Assembly (NCBI GenBank): GCA_024697945.1
Contig: JAILRU010000120.1
Location: forward strand, 1-47,478
From: Bacteroidaceae bacterium
GTDB lineage: Bacteria > Bacteroidota > Bacteroidia > Bacteroidales > Bacteroidaceae
DNA: 47,478 nucleotides
Reading direction: 5' to 3'
The first letter of the stretch is position 1. Every line of letters begins with the position of its first letter. Position numbers and translations under genes: made by a program. Shown here in pieces: positions 9,422 to 21,100 of this stretch. Below the pieces are notes generated by a model that was given only the letters and a program-made list of their open reading frames with translations, was not told the origin of the DNA and made no database searches.

Positions 9422-9476
9422 GTGAATGATTAGTGAATGATTAGTGAATAATTAGTGAATAATTAGTGAATGATTG
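9422..9476. repeat. 11-nt tandem array, five units
   Basis: Five head-to-tail units of GTGAATGATTA, with a single A/G variation (GTGAATAATTA) in units 3 and 4 and a final G in unit 5. The period of 11 is exact over 55 bp. It sits between the purF stop and the glmS promoter. Confidence 0.85.
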
Positions 9477-9534
9477 TAAAATTATTATCGGATTACTGAC
9501 GGCATTAGCAGCCATATCCTGTACGGGTACAAAA

Positions 9535-11400
9535 TTAGCTTAAAAGTTCTTCACAGCAAACAGTTCCACCATATTTTTTGCTCGGGTATGCTGTATTTGG
9601 TGTCCGGTTCACTACTTTTTCGAAGTAGTTGACGAAGGCCTGGTTGACGAGGCGGTTGCCGCCGGGGGTGGGGTAGTGGCCGGTGAAGTACCAGTCGCCA
9701 AGGTGGTCGGGACAGGCTGCATGGAGGCCTTCGATGGTCTGGAAGACGAACTCGACAGGCGCTTGCATTCCGACGGGACGCAGCATCTCTGCCATCTTGC
9801 GGTTGATGTCTTCTACGGTGAAAGGCTTGTAGATGGCATTGACACAATTCTGTTGCACGTCTTTGGGCTTGCGTAGTTCGGCAATACAAGCCTCGTAGAT
9901 GTCGCCCAAGAGTTGCCACATGCCACGCTCTTCGATGAGTGCGATGGTGGCACGGAAGGCACAGAACTCCTCTAACCGTGCCATGTCGATGCCGTAGTAG
10001 TCGGGGTAGCGAATCTGCGGCGAACTGCTGACCATCACTATCTTCTTGGGGTGCAAGCGGTCGAGTATCTTGAAGATGCTTTCCTTCAACGTGGTGCCTC
10101 GGACAATAGAGTCGTCGATAATGACGAGGTTGTCTTCGTAAGGTCGCAAGGAACCGTAGGTGATGTCATAGACGTGCGAGGCGAGGTCGTTGCGAGTGCC
10201 TGCCTCTGTGATGAAGGTACGCAGTTTGATGTCTTTCCAAGCCACCTTCTCGCTACGTACATTGAGTCCCTGACTCCGCAGCCCTTCCATCATGCCGTAG
10301 AAGGCGACCTCTGCCGTATTTGGGATGAAGGAGAAGACGGTGTGGTCGGTATCGCCGTCAATGGCTTTTAGGATGGGTGTTGTGAGTTGCTGTCCCAGTT
10401 GCTTGCGTTCGTGATAGATGTCGCGGTCAGAGCCTCGGCTGAAGTAGATGCGTTCAAATGAACAGCGTGCCTGTGGCTTGGCTTCCAGAATTGTTTCCAA
10501 AGCAGAGCTGCCGTCCTTGTGTACGATGAGTGCTTGACCTGCGGGCAGTTCTTGGACATCTTCGCAGGTGAGGTCGAAAGTGGTTTGCAGCACAGCACGC
10601 TCGCTGGCGAGGGCTACCACTTCGTCGTCCTTGTAAAAGAATGCCGGCCGGATGCCCCAGGGGTCGCGCATGGCGAACATCTCGCCGGAGCCGGTCATGC
10701 CGCACATCACGTAGCCACCGTCGTAGTCGGCCATCGTGGTTCGCAGCACATTGGCCATTAGCACGTGTTCCTCGATGTAAGTTGTTATATCTGTGTTCTG
10801 CAAGCCCTGTTCCTTGGCCTCCACGAAGCAGCGTTCCACTTCTCGGTCGAGCCGGTGTCCCATCCATTCCAGTGTGATATATGAATCGCTGTAGATACGT
10901 GGCGACTGGCCTTGCTGCACGATTTTCTCGAATATCTCGTCGATGTTTGTCATGTTGAAGTTGCCGCAGAGGCACAGGTTCTTCGCCCGCCAGTTGTTGC
11001 GACGCAGAAAGGGATGTACATACTGAAGGCCGCTTTTGCCGGTTGTGGAGTATCGCAGGTGCCCCATGTATAATTGAGAATTGAAAATGGATAATTGATA
11101 ATTGGGACCTGCAGTATCATTGTCCATTGTCCATTGTCCATTATCCATTCTCTGAAATATTTCAGATATGGCATCTTTGCCCAAGGCTCTTTCGCGAAAC
11201 ATATACTCCGTTCCGACTGGGGCATCCATATTCACGCAGGCTATGCCAGCACCCTCCTGTCCGCGGTTATGCTGTTTCTCCATCATCAGATAGAGCTTGT
11301 TCAGACCGTAGGACTTGGTGCCGTACTTCTGCTCGTAGTAGCTCTGCGGCTTCAGCAGGCGAATCAACGCCACACCGCACTCATGCTTAAACTGTTCCAC
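9535..11400 (-). CDS. purF: Amidophosphoribosyltransferase
   Basis: A 621-residue enzyme for the first step of purine synthesis, PRPP plus glutamine to phosphoribosylamine. The class II glutaminase nucleophile is Cys8 in HECGVALI, so a short propeptide must be removed, as in PurF of other bacteria. RGQEGAG and YMGHLRYSTTGKSG follow. The PRPP-binding loop is VIIDDSIVRGTT. The protein is longer than E. coli PurF (505), as expected for the long Bacteroidota form. Two in-frame tandem-repeat peptides (MDNGQWTMDN and NYQLSIFNSQL) lie just before YMGHLRY in a surface-loop position. It starts 37 bp after pyrG. Confidence 0.92.
   Translation of the reverse strand: MEQFKHECGVALIRLLKPQSYYEQKYGTKSYGLNKLYLMMEKQHNRGQEGAGIACVNMDAPVGTEYMFRERALGKDAISEIFQRMDNGQWTMDNDTAGPNYQLSIFNSQLYMGHLRYSTTGKSGLQYVHPFLRRNNWRAKNLCLCGNFNMTNIDEIFEKIVQQGQSPRIYSDSYITLEWMGHRLDREVERCFVEAKEQGLQNTDITTYIEEHVLMANVLRTTMADYDGGYVMCGMTGSGEMFAMRDPWGIRPAFFYKDDEVVALASERAVLQTTFDLTCEDVQELPAGQALIVHKDGSSALETILEAKPQARCSFERIYFSRGSDRDIYHERKQLGQQLTTPILKAIDGDTDHTVFSFIPNTAEVAFYGMMEGLRSQGLNVRSEKVAWKDIKLRTFITEAGTRNDLASHVYDITYGSLRPYEDNLVIIDDSIVRGTTLKESIFKILDRLHPKKIVMVSSSPQIRYPDYYGIDMARLEEFCAFRATIALIEERGMWQLLGDIYEACIAELRKPKDVQQNCVNAIYKPFTVEDINRKMAEMLRPVGMQAPVEFVFQTIEGLHAACPDHLGDWYFTGHYPTPGGNRLVNQAFVNYFEKVVNRTPNTAYPSKKYGGTVCCEELLS
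11069..11151. repeat. Two in-frame heptamer arrays inside purF
   Basis: 11069-11105 is ATTGAGA/ATTGATA type (coding NYQLSIFNSQL); 11118-11151 is GTCCATT type (coding MDNGQWTMDN). They are 12 nt apart. Confidence 0.8.
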
Positions 11401-13129
<1,729 letters not shown>

Positions 13130-13249
13130 TGTTTTATCTTACAAAATGAAAAGAAAGCTGCAAAAACATTGATAAATATCAATTTTCGTATGTTCAAACT
13201 ATACTTGTAACACATTTGGTTGTTTTAGATGACATGGGGAATGCTTAAA

Positions 13250-13285
13250 CTTAACGTGTGAAGTTGGGCAACGACACACGTTAAG
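13250..13285 (-). terminator. Inverted repeat after the glnK-amtB-porin operon
   Basis: CTTAACGTGTG (13250-13260) and CACACGTTAAG (13275-13285) are perfect inverted copies separated by 14 nt. It lies 85 bp beyond the porin stop, so it may end that operon, but there is only a weak T-run and the arms also belong to a degenerate repeat array. Confidence 0.4.
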
Positions 13286-13370
13286 TTGAGCAATTACACG
13301 TGGGATGTTGGTAAACGACACGTGCGAGACTGTGTTAGTTGTAGTTTTTGAAGGCATATTATAAGTTGGA

Positions 13371-14075
13371 TTACAACTCTCCTGTATTTAGAGAGAAGGC
13401 TATTCCGAAGATGAAATAGAACTTGCCAGAACATGGATTGGAGGTCAGACCGGCATAGACGGGCAGGTGGTACTTCTGCTTGATGAGGAAGTTCTTCGTG
13501 GCTCGGAGCGAAACGTTGGTGCAGGCAAAGTCGTTGGTGCCGTAGCTCGTCGTGCGCCAAGGCACGATGCCGACCGTCCCCGTCCAGTCGAGCTTCGCCA
13601 GATGGAAAGGTGCCGACAGTTCGAAATAGCTGCTGTAGGCTCGCTTGTCGCTGCCGTTCAAACCATCGTTGCCAGCAAAATTCGTGTACCATGTAGCGGA
13701 GAGGAAGCCAAAGTCGTAGCCTACGAAGCCTTCCCAGATATGGGTTGTCTTGTGTGCATGATACTGGAAATAAGTGCCTTCGGAGAACCAGTAGTCGGTC
13801 ACACCCACGCTGAATCCTTTGTGCTCGTACTTGAGGACCAGGTCCAGCTCCTTGGTGTCGGAGCTGTTGCTGATGCCTACGCTGCCCCATGCAGAGAGGC
13901 TGATGCCCTTGTAGCCAACGCCAAGAGTAGGCTGTAGGCTGAAGTCGCCGAGATTCTGACCGCGCCAGATGTACTGGCTAACGAGATCGGCACCAACAGT
14001 TGCTTCGATTTTGTCTTTAGCGCTCGCCGTGGCCATACCGACCAGAGATAGAGCTATAATGAGTAATCGTTTCAT
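13371..14075 (-). CDS. Small outer-membrane beta-barrel, TorF-like putative porin
   Basis: A 234-residue protein with a clear signal peptide (about 19 residues, ending in a TASA-type cleavage site) followed by alternating hydrophobic/polar strands rich in Tyr, Trp and Gly. The segment SQYIWRGQN near the mature N-terminus is typical of TorF-family putative porins. It lies 32 bp downstream of amtB in the glnK-amtB operon, which suggests expression under nitrogen limitation and possibly a role in moving ammonium or small nitrogen compounds across the outer membrane. The family assignment is by motif; the transport role is inference. Confidence 0.75.
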   Translation of the reverse strand: MKRLLIIALSLVGMATASAKDKIEATVGADLVSQYIWRGQNLGDFSLQPTLGVGYKGISLSAWGSVGISNSSDTKELDLVLKYEHKGFSVGVTDYWFSEGTYFQYHAHKTTHIWEGFVGYDFGFLSATWYTNFAGNDGLNGSDKRAYSSYFELSAPFHLAKLDWTGTVGIVPWRTTSYGTNDFACTNVSLRATKNFLIKQKYHLPVYAGLTSNPCSGKFYFIFGIAFSLNTGEL

Positions 14076-14087
14076 GTCGAAGTGGTT

Positions 14088-14121
14088 TATGAATTGTGAA
14101 TTATGAATTATGAATTGTAAC
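14088..14121. repeat. Heptamer array between amtB and the porin gene
   Basis: TGAATTG / TGAATTA units, four or more; the amtB stop codon (14108-14110) lies inside. Confidence 0.75.
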
Positions 14122-15364
14122 AGAGTTCCCCATGTTCGTAAACATCCAGTCCTTCGTCCTCAATACGGGCAGGCACCCGAAGGCCGTGAAGTTTCTTGAT
14201 GCCAAAGAAGAGAAGGAAGCCGCAGGCAGCAGCCCAAAGGTCGATGACAAGGATGCCGAAGCATTCTGCCCCAAAGAAGCCCCAGCCGTGACCGTAGAGC
14301 GCGCCGTTGCTCGTAGAGAGCAGGCCGGTCATCAACGTGCCGAGGATGCCACAGACACCATGAACGGAGCTGGCACCTACAGGGTCGTCGATGTGCAATA
14401 CATGGTCGATGAACTCGATGGAAAAGACCAGAACCATTCCGCAGACGAGGCCAATGACGACGGCTCCTGCGGGTGAGACGAGGTCACAGCCTGCCGTAAC
14501 GCCCACAAGACCTGCCAGTACGCCGTTCAACGTTAGGGAGAACGAAGGCTTCTTGTACTTCAGCCAGGTCATGAACATCGTGGCTACACCTCCAGCAGCT
14601 GCGGCGAGGTTGGTCGTCAGGAAGACATGACAGATGGCCTGACGATTGACGGCTCCGCTGGCAGCCAACTGTGAACCGGGGTTGAAGCCGAACCATCCCA
14701 TCCAGAGGATAAAGACGCCCAGGGCTGCAAGGGTCAGCGAGTGGCCGGGAATGGCACGGCTGCTGCCGTCCTTTGCATACTTGCCCCGACGCGCTCCCAA
14801 TGCCATCGCTCCTATCAAAGCCAGCACGCCACCCACGCTATGCACGATGGCGGAGCCTGCGAAGTCGTGGAAGACGTCGCCGAAGGTCTGCATCATGAAG
14901 CCGTCGGCCGCATCGTTGCAGAGCCAGCCGCCGCCCCAAGTCCAATGGCCTTCGATGGGATAAATGAGTAATGATATGATGGCGCTGTAGATGACGTACA
15001 TCGAGAACTTCGTCCGCTCTGCCATCGCGCCGCTGACTATTGTGGCACTCGTGGCGCAGAACACAGTCTCGAAGATGAGGAAACCTTCTACGGGTAGGTC
15101 GCCTTTATAGAAGGAGAGGTCGCCCCAATTGGGCATCCCGATGAAGCCAGTGCCGTCGGAACCGAACATGAAGCCAAAGCCTACGAACCAGAACAGCAAG
15201 GAGCCGAACATGAAATCCACAAAGTTCTTGAACAGGATGTTGGCCGTGTTCTTGCTTCTGGTAAAGCCTGCCTCGCAAAGAGCAAAGCCCGGCTGCATAA
15301 AGAACACAAGCATAGCAGCCAACAACATCCATACAGTATCTAATGATAAAGCTAAACTTTCCAT
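14108..15364 (-). CDS. amtB: Ammonium transporter
   Basis: A 418-residue Amt/Rh-family inner-membrane channel with about 11 hydrophobic segments. The N-terminus has QPGFALCEAGFTRSKN, characteristic of Amt proteins, and DFAGSAIVHSVGG carries the first pore histidine. No cleaved signal peptide is seen. The stop codon lies inside an AT-rich tandem array (14088-14121). It follows the P-II gene by 115 bp, the classic glnK-amtB pairing in which P-II plugs the channel when nitrogen is plentiful. Start is the ATG at 15364, just before the conserved first helix. Confidence 0.95.
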   Translation of the reverse strand: MESLALSLDTVWMLLAAMLVFFMQPGFALCEAGFTRSKNTANILFKNFVDFMFGSLLFWFVGFGFMFGSDGTGFIGMPNWGDLSFYKGDLPVEGFLIFETVFCATSATIVSGAMAERTKFSMYVIYSAIISLLIYPIEGHWTWGGGWLCNDAADGFMMQTFGDVFHDFAGSAIVHSVGGVLALIGAMALGARRGKYAKDGSSRAIPGHSLTLAALGVFILWMGWFGFNPGSQLAASGAVNRQAICHVFLTTNLAAAAGGVATMFMTWLKYKKPSFSLTLNGVLAGLVGVTAGCDLVSPAGAVVIGLVCGMVLVFSIEFIDHVLHIDDPVGASSVHGVCGILGTLMTGLLSTSNGALYGHGWGFFGAECFGILVIDLWAAACGFLLFFGIKKLHGLRVPARIEDEGLDVYEHGELCYNS

Positions 15365-15479
15365 AATAATTAAAGCCCCCCTCTAATCCCCCGAGGGGGA
15401 AGACCGTCACGGGGCGTGGGGTCTGAAAACATATTTTTGTTATTGCCTAGTCCTCCCCCTAAAGGGGGACGGGGGGTCT
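15365..15479. repeat. GC-rich repeat element between glnK and amtB
   Basis: The 115-bp spacer is made of C-run/G-run hairpins: CCCCCGAGGGGG near 15389 and CCCCCTAAAGGGGG near 15455, flanked by GGGGTCT and GGGGGGTCTTT. Related sequence occurs in the carA-carB linker (4393-4428), in gltB (21723-21803) and after glmS (7281-7300). Confidence 0.7.
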
Positions 15480-15827
15480 TTATTTCTTGTCTCTCAATAC
15501 CGTGTCGCCATGTTCGCCTGTACGGATGCTCCATGTGTCGATCATGTCGCTTACAAAGATGCGGCCGTCGCCGACTTCGCCCGTATGGGCTGTATCGATG
15601 ATGACTTTTACTGTAGGCTTCACAAACTGGTCGCGGCAAACAATGGTCAATGCCACACGCTCGATGACATCCGTCGAATACTGGACGCCACGATAGATGC
15701 GTTCCTGTCGGCTCTGACCTATACCATGTACGTCGTGATACTCAAACCAATCAATGTCCGAAGAAAGCAAAGCTTCCTTGACTTCCTCGAACTTAGTCTT
15801 CCTGATGATTGCTTCAATCTTTTTCAT
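15480..15827 (-). CDS. glnK: Nitrogen regulatory protein P-II (GlnK/GlnB type)
   Basis: A 115-residue P-II protein. I start it at the ATG at 15827 (MKKIEAIIRKTKF), the canonical P-II N-terminus; an upstream in-frame ATG would add 57 unrelated residues and run through the promoter. The T-loop contains IYRGVQY, whose Tyr50 matches the uridylylated Tyr51 of E. coli GlnB. The C-terminal part has GEVGDGRIFV and IRTGEHGDTVL. P-II senses ATP/ADP and 2-oxoglutarate and controls AmtB, encoded next. The T-loop start GIGQSRQER differs from the enteric GRQKGH form. A promoter-like TACCTTTG sits 57 nt upstream. Confidence 0.95.
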   Translation of the reverse strand: MKKIEAIIRKTKFEEVKEALLSSDIDWFEYHDVHGIGQSRQERIYRGVQYSTDVIERVALTIVCRDQFVKPTVKVIIDTAHTGEVGDGRIFVSDMIDTWSIRTGEHGDTVLRDKK

Positions 15828-15883
15828 TCTTAAAGTTGTTAATAAATGAGCGTCCCTTGTGTCACATTGCAATGTTTCGAGTG

Positions 15884-15916
15884 CAAAGGTAAAACAAAAC
15901 GTTAGAATAAACACAA
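15884..15916 (-). promoter_or_regulatory. Promoter for glnK-amtB
   Basis: Minus-strand TACCTTTG (15884-15891) with TTG (15914-15916) 22 nt upstream, slightly longer than the usual spacing. It lies 57 nt before the P-II start. Confidence 0.5.
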
Positions 15917-16028
15917 TAAATTGCCCAAAATGTAAGCATAACGAATATAAATATTGATATATGTCAATAATTGTCTTCCAGAAAGAAAGTTTTGTCACAA
16001 TAACGAGTTATATTCAAGCAAAATGACA

Positions 16029-16036
16029 TACCTTTG
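16029..16036 (+). promoter_or_regulatory. -7 element upstream of dapF
   Basis: TACCTTTG, followed by CA as in the glnK and glnA promoters (the latter with CGG), 48 nt before the dapF start. No TTTG at 19-21 nt was found, so the -33 element is weak or absent. Confidence 0.45.
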
Positions 16037-16084
16037 CATCGGAAACAAACATAGTGACAGAAAAAGCACTGAACACAGAGCAGA

Positions 16085-16897
16085 ATGAAACAGAAGATAC
16101 ACTTCACGAAGATGCATGGTGCAGGCAACGACTATATCTACGTTAATACATTATTCTATAATATAGATGAGCCGTCGGAGTTGGCACGTCTTTGGAGTAA
16201 TCGCCATAAGGGAATAGGTTCAGACGGTCTTGTGCTGATAGGACGAAGTCCCATTCCCGAAGCCGAATTCTCCATGCGCATCTTCAATGCCGACGGATCG
16301 GAAGCTATGATGTGTGGCAATGCCTGTCGTTGCATCGGAAAGTATCTTTATGAGAAAGGACTGACCGATAAGACAGAAATCCGACTTCTTACACTCTCTG
16401 GCATCAAGGTGCTGAAACTGGAAATCACTTCAATAAACATCGTCAGGACTGTGACTGTGGATATGGGTGAGCCGACGTTTGATAATGAAGAGCAGTTCAA
16501 TCCGACAAAGAAGATGCTCCCAAAAGGCTTATTCATTTCGATGGGCAATCCGCACTATGTTATATTTACAGATGATGTGGATGCTGTTGATGATAAAGGA
16601 AGAGAACTGGAACACCACCCTGCGTTTCCCGAACGCGCAAACATCGAATTTGCCGAAATGCGTCCTGACGGCATTCGAGTGCGTGTTTGGGAACGCGGCA
16701 GTGGTATCACGATGGCTTGCGGTACAGGAGCATGTGCTACGGCTGTGGCGGCCTGCAAAATTGGACGAGCCGGACGTAAGAATCGAATCATCATGGATGG
16801 CGGCACCCTCGACGTCGAATGGCGCGAAGCAGACAACCACGTCTATCTGACTGGCCCGGCGGAGTTTGTGTTTGAAGGAGAGATACAACTGTCGTAA
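16085..16897 (+). CDS. dapF: Diaminopimelate epimerase
   Basis: A 270-residue PLP-independent epimerase converting LL- to meso-diaminopimelate for lysine and peptidoglycan. Catalytic cysteines are Cys77 in MMCGNACR and Cys212 in ACGTGAC. The N-terminus [12 protein letters not shown] is canonical and fixes the start. It is the first gene of the plus-strand run dapF-dapL-gltB-gltD, divergent from glnK. The stop overlaps an 8-nt tandem array that continues to the dapL start codon. Confidence 0.97.
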   Translation: MKQKIHFTKMHGAGNDYIYVNTLFYNIDEPSELARLWSNRHKGIGSDGLVLIGRSPIPEAEFSMRIFNADGSEAMMCGNACRCIGKYLYEKGLTDKTEIRLLTLSGIKVLKLEITSINIVRTVTVDMGEPTFDNEEQFNPTKKMLPKGLFISMGNPHYVIFTDDVDAVDDKGRELEHHPAFPERANIEFAEMRPDGIRVRVWERGSGITMACGTGACATAVAACKIGRAGRKNRIIMDGGTLDVEWREADNHVYLTGPAEFVFEGEIQLS

Positions 16898-16933
16898 CAA
16901 CGAAATATCGTAATAACGTCATAACGAAACATG
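16893..16933. repeat. 8-nt array joining dapF and dapL
   Basis: Units CGTAACAA, CGAAATAT, CGTAATAA, CGTCATAA and CGAAACAT follow each other; the first holds the dapF stop and the last the dapL ATG. Confidence 0.7.
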
Positions 16934-18139
16934 ATTAACGAGAATTTCTTAAAGCTGTCTGAGTCCTATCTCTTTACCGAGATTGCCCGGAAGGTGAATG
17001 CTTATAAGGAGGAGCATCCGAAGGCAGACATCATCAGCCTTGGTATAGGTGATGTGACACAGCCACTTGCTCCGGCAGTCATCGAGGCTTTGCATAAAGC
17101 CACAGACGAAATGGCGGTGGCTGCATCATTCCGAGGCTATGGGCCTGAACGTGGTTACGACTTCTTGCGCGAAGCCATTGTGAAGAACGATTTCCGTGCT
17201 CTCGGCATCGACATTGAGGCGGATGAAGTGTTTGTCAGCGACGGCGCAAAGAGCGATACAGGCAACTTCCAGGAGCTCTTGTCGGCAGATTGTGTTGTGG
17301 CTGTTACCGACCCTGTCTATCCCGTCTATATCGACGCGAACACGATGGCAGGAAGACACATCGTCAAGCTGCCTTGCACGCCAGAGAACAGCTTCGTACC
17401 GGAACTCCCCACGGAGCATGTGGATGTCATCTACCTGTGTTATCCCAACAACCCGACGGGTACGACGCTCACCAAATCGCAACTGAAGAAGTGGGTTGAT
17501 TATGCCATTCGCGAAAAGGCTCTTATCTTCTATGATGCTGCTTACGAGGCGTACATCCAGAGTGAAGACGTGCCACACAGCATCTACGAGATTCCTGGTG
17601 CCAAGGAGTGTGCCGTAGAGTTCCATAGCTATTCTAAGACGGCTGGCTTCACGGGCATTCGTTGCGGATTTACTGTCGTACCTAAAGGAGTGAAAAGTGA
17701 AAAAGTGAAAAGTGAAAAATTAGGTTTACTCGAAACCATTTCCTTGAATACAATGTGGAACCGTCGTCAATCCACGAAGTTCAATGGTACGAGCTACCTC
17801 TCTCAAAGGGCTGCAGAAGCCATCTATACGACGGAAGGTAAAGAGCAGATAAAGGCTACAATCGGGTACTATATGGAGAATGCCAGACTGATGCGCGAGG
17901 CGCTCACGGATATGGGCTTTAAGGTCTATGGCGGTGTGGATGCGCCTTATCTTTGGGTTAGTACGCCCAATGGTATGACATCATGGGAGTTCTTCGACTG
18001 GATGCTCCTCTCTGCACACCTGGTCTGCACTCCTGGCGTTGGTTTTGGCCCCAGTGGAGAAGGCTTTGTCCGCCTCACGGCCTTTGGTACCCACGAGAAC
18101 ACAGAAAAGGCACTTCTGCGTATAAGTAACAGATTGTAA
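16931..18139 (+). CDS. dapL: LL-diaminopimelate aminotransferase
   Basis: A 402-residue PLP-dependent aminotransferase that makes LL-diaminopimelate directly from tetrahydrodipicolinate with glutamate as donor, bypassing the succinylase route. The PLP lysine is Lys236 in [18 protein letters not shown] and the substrate loop [11 protein letters not shown] are present. At residues 253-264 there are two copies of VKSEK, encoded by two perfect 15-nt units of a GTGAAAA-type array; other DapL proteins have only a short loop here. dapL next to dapF and gltBD is sensible because the reaction consumes glutamate. The stop codon lies in a heptamer array that runs into gltB. Confidence 0.96.
   Translation: MINENFLKLSESYLFTEIARKVNAYKEEHPKADIISLGIGDVTQPLAPAVIEALHKATDEMAVAASFRGYGPERGYDFLREAIVKNDFRALGIDIEADEVFVSDGAKSDTGNFQELLSADCVVAVTDPVYPVYIDANTMAGRHIVKLPCTPENSFVPELPTEHVDVIYLCYPNNPTGTTLTKSQLKKWVDYAIREKALIFYDAAYEAYIQSEDVPHSIYEIPGAKECAVEFHSYSKTAGFTGIRCGFTVVPKGVKSEKVKSEKLGLLETISLNTMWNRRQSTKFNGTSYLSQRAAEAIYTTEGKEQIKATIGYYMENARLMREALTDMGFKVYGGVDAPYLWVSTPNGMTSWEFFDWMLLSAHLVCTPGVGFGPSGEGFVRLTAFGTHENTEKALLRISNRL
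17689..17724. repeat. In-frame 15-nt array inside dapL
   Basis: Two perfect copies of GTGAAAAGTGAAAAA, a 7+8 composite that keeps the reading frame and avoids the TGA that a pure heptamer would create. It reads [10 protein letters not shown]. Confidence 0.85.
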
Positions 18140-18164
18140 ATCGTAAATCGTCAAATTGCAAATG
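18133..18164. repeat. Heptamer array joining dapL and gltB
   Basis: Units ATTGTAA, ATCGTAA, ATCGTCA, AATTGCA, then AATG. The first holds the dapL stop and the last runs into the gltB start codon. Confidence 0.75.
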
Positions 18165-21100
18165 AACAAGGGTTTATATCAAGAAGCATACGAGCACGAT
18201 GCCTGCGGTGTGGGCATGGTGGTGAACATTCATGGAGGCAAGAGCCACGAGTTAGTGGATAATGCACTGAAAGTGTTGGAGAACATGGAGCACCGCGGTG
18301 CCGAGACACGCGACAAGACGGGCGACGGAGCCGGTATCATGGTGCAGATTCCGCACGAGTTCATTCTCCTGCAAGGCATTCCTGTTCCTGAGAAAGGTCG
18401 GTATGGCACAGGACTCGTGTTTCTTCCCAAAGATGAAAAGGCTCAGCAAACGATACTGAGCGTGATGATAGAAGAGATTGAGCGCGAGGGACTGGAGCTG
18501 ATGCATGTAAGGGCTGTGCCGACATGTCCCGAAGTTCTGGGTGCTGGGGCAAAGGAGGTGGAGCCGGAGATAAAGCAGGTTTTCGTGACGGGTGCGACGG
18601 AAGAACAGGCTCCGACGCTCGACCGCATATTATATAGGGTAAGGAAACGCATCGAGAATCGCATTACAGATGTGGACTTCTACATCTGTTCCCTTTCTTC
18701 GAAGAATCTTATCTACAAAGGAATGCTAACCAGCGGACAGTTGCGACGGTATTTCCCCGACCTGTCAAGCCCTTACTTTACGAGCGGACTGGCCCTTGTT
18801 CATTCCCGCTTCTCGACCAACACCTTCCCGAAGTGGAAGCTGGCACAACCCTTCCGTTTGCTTGCTCACAATGGCGAGATCAATACCATTCGTGGCAATC
18901 GGGGTTGGATGAAGGCAAGGGAGAGTGTGCTTTCGAGCGAGGCATTGGGCGACATCAAGGACTTGCGGCCCATCGTTCAGGAAGGCATGAGCGACTCGGC
19001 AAGCCTCGACAATGTGTTTGAATTTCTCACAATGAGCGGTCTTTCACTACCGCAAGCAATGGCAATACTCGTGCCTGAGAGCTTCAACGACAAGAATCCT
19101 ATCAGCGAGGATTTGAAGGCCTTCTACGAATATCACTCTATCCTGATGGAGCCTTGGGACGGGCCAGCGGCACTGCTTTTTAGTGACGGACGCTTTGCAG
19201 GTGGTATGCTTGACAGAAACGGCCTGCGTCCAAGTCGCTACACAATCACAAAGCAGGGCATGATGGTTGTGGCAAGTGAGGTCGGAGTGATGGACTTCGA
19301 ACCAAGCGACGTGGTGAGCAAGGGGCGTTTACAGCCAGGAAAGATTCTGCTCATCGATACTCGGGAAGGCAAGATATACTACGACGGTGAGATTAAGGAA
19401 CAATTGGCGAAGGCACATCCTTATCGCGAATGGCTCTCGACGAACCGCATCCAGTTGGAGAAACTCAAGAGCGGACGGCATGTGGAGAACTCGGTGGAGA
19501 ACTACGAACGCAAGCTCATCACCTTCGGCTTCGGACAGGAGGACATTGATAGAACCATTGTACCGATGGCGACTGCCGGGCAGGAGCCTGTAGCAGCAAT
19601 GGGTAACGACACGCCGCTTGCTGTTATCAGTGACAGGCCGCAGATTCTCTTCAACTACTTCCGTCAGCAGTTCGCACAAGTGACGAATCCTGCTATCGAC
19701 CCGATTCGTGAGGAATTGGTGATGAGCCTCACTGAGTACATAGGCGCTGTGGGTACGAACATCCTCACACCCGATGCTTCGAACTGTAAGATGGTTCGCC
19801 TGCCTCAGCCTGTGCTCACAAACACGCAGCTCGACATCCTATGTAATATAAGGTATAAGGGCTTTAAGACCAAGAAGCTTGCGATGCTATTCGACCTGCA
19901 GAAGGGAGAAAGTAGATTGAGGCAAGCTATCGAAGGCCTTTGCAAAGAGGCAGAAGCATCGGTCGATGAAGGCGTGAACTATATCATTCTTTCCGATAGA
20001 GACATCGACGAGGAACATGCAGCAATACCGAGTTTGTTGGCCGTAAGTGCCGTTCATCATTATTTGATTAGCGTCGGCAAACGCGTACAGACGGCTCTTA
20101 TCGTGGAGAGCGGCGAGATTCGCGAAGTGATGCATGCTGCTTTGTTGTTGGGCTATGGTGCAAGTGCCATCTGCCCCTATATGACCTTTGCCGTCTTGGA
20201 CGACCTTGTGAAGCGTCATAAGATTCAGGAAGAGTATGCTACTGCTGAAGCGAACTATATCAAGGCCGTCGATAAGGGCTTGAAGAAAGTGATGTCGAAG
20301 ATGGGTATCTCGACCATCCGCAGCTATCGTGGCGCAAAGATATTCGAGAGTATCGGTCTTAGCGAGGACTTGCTTAGAAGATACTTCGGCACAGAAGTCT
20401 CGACCATTGGCGGCATAGGCCTGAAAGAGATTGCGAGGGACGCGATAGCGTTTCAACGCTTAGGTTATGAGGTGACATCACCTGAAAACCTTGAAGCGCA
20501 GCGACCTCAAAACCTTACAACCTTACAAAACAACGGTCAGTTCTCCTGGCGCAAGGATGGCATCCTTCACGCATGGAACCCTGATACGATTGCCAACCTG
20601 CAGATTGCTACAAGGCTTGGTTCGTACAAGAAGTTCAAGGAGTGGGCAAAAATGGTGGACGAGAAGGAGATGCCTATCTTCATTCGTGACTTCTTCGACT
20701 TCAAGCGGGCTGAAAAGCCAACGCCTCTCGAAGAGGTGGAGCCTGTGGATAGCATCGTTAGGCACTTCGTAACGGGAGCCATGAGTTTCGGAGCTTTGAG
20801 CATCGAGGCACACGAAGCACTTGCTTTGGCTATGAACAAGCTTGGCACACGCAGCAATACAGGCGAAGGCGGCGAAGACAATGCCCGCTATCATTCGGAA
20901 GTGGATGGCGTCTCGCTCTCCAGTAAGACCAAGCAGATAGCCAGCGGCCGCTTTGGCGTGACGGCAGAATACCTCGTGAATGCCGAGGAGATACAAATTA
21001 AGGTGGCACAGGGTGCGAAGCCCGGTGAGGGCGGTCAGCTTCCTGGCTTCAAGGTGAACGAGATTATCGCCAAGACGCGTAACGCCATTCCAGGCATCAG

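Larger units (their letters stand above)
9149..9534. other. 386-bp spacer between purF and glmS
   Basis: It holds the glmS promoter (9205-9235) and a five-unit 11-nt tandem array (9422-9476). Heptamer-like sequence adjoins the glmS start codon (9148-9180). Apart from these I see no gene or RNA; a short plus-strand frame resembling a lipoprotein signal was rejected. Confidence 0.6.

Noticed and set aside
9422..9476. Possible CRISPR array
   Set aside because: The units are 11 nt and directly contiguous with no spacers; no cas gene in the window.
9463..9543. Plus-strand frame with a lipoprotein-like stretch (IIIGLLTALAAISCTG) and early stop
   Set aside because: Only about 25 codons, no ATG in frame, starts in a tandem array and overlaps the end of purF; most likely chance.
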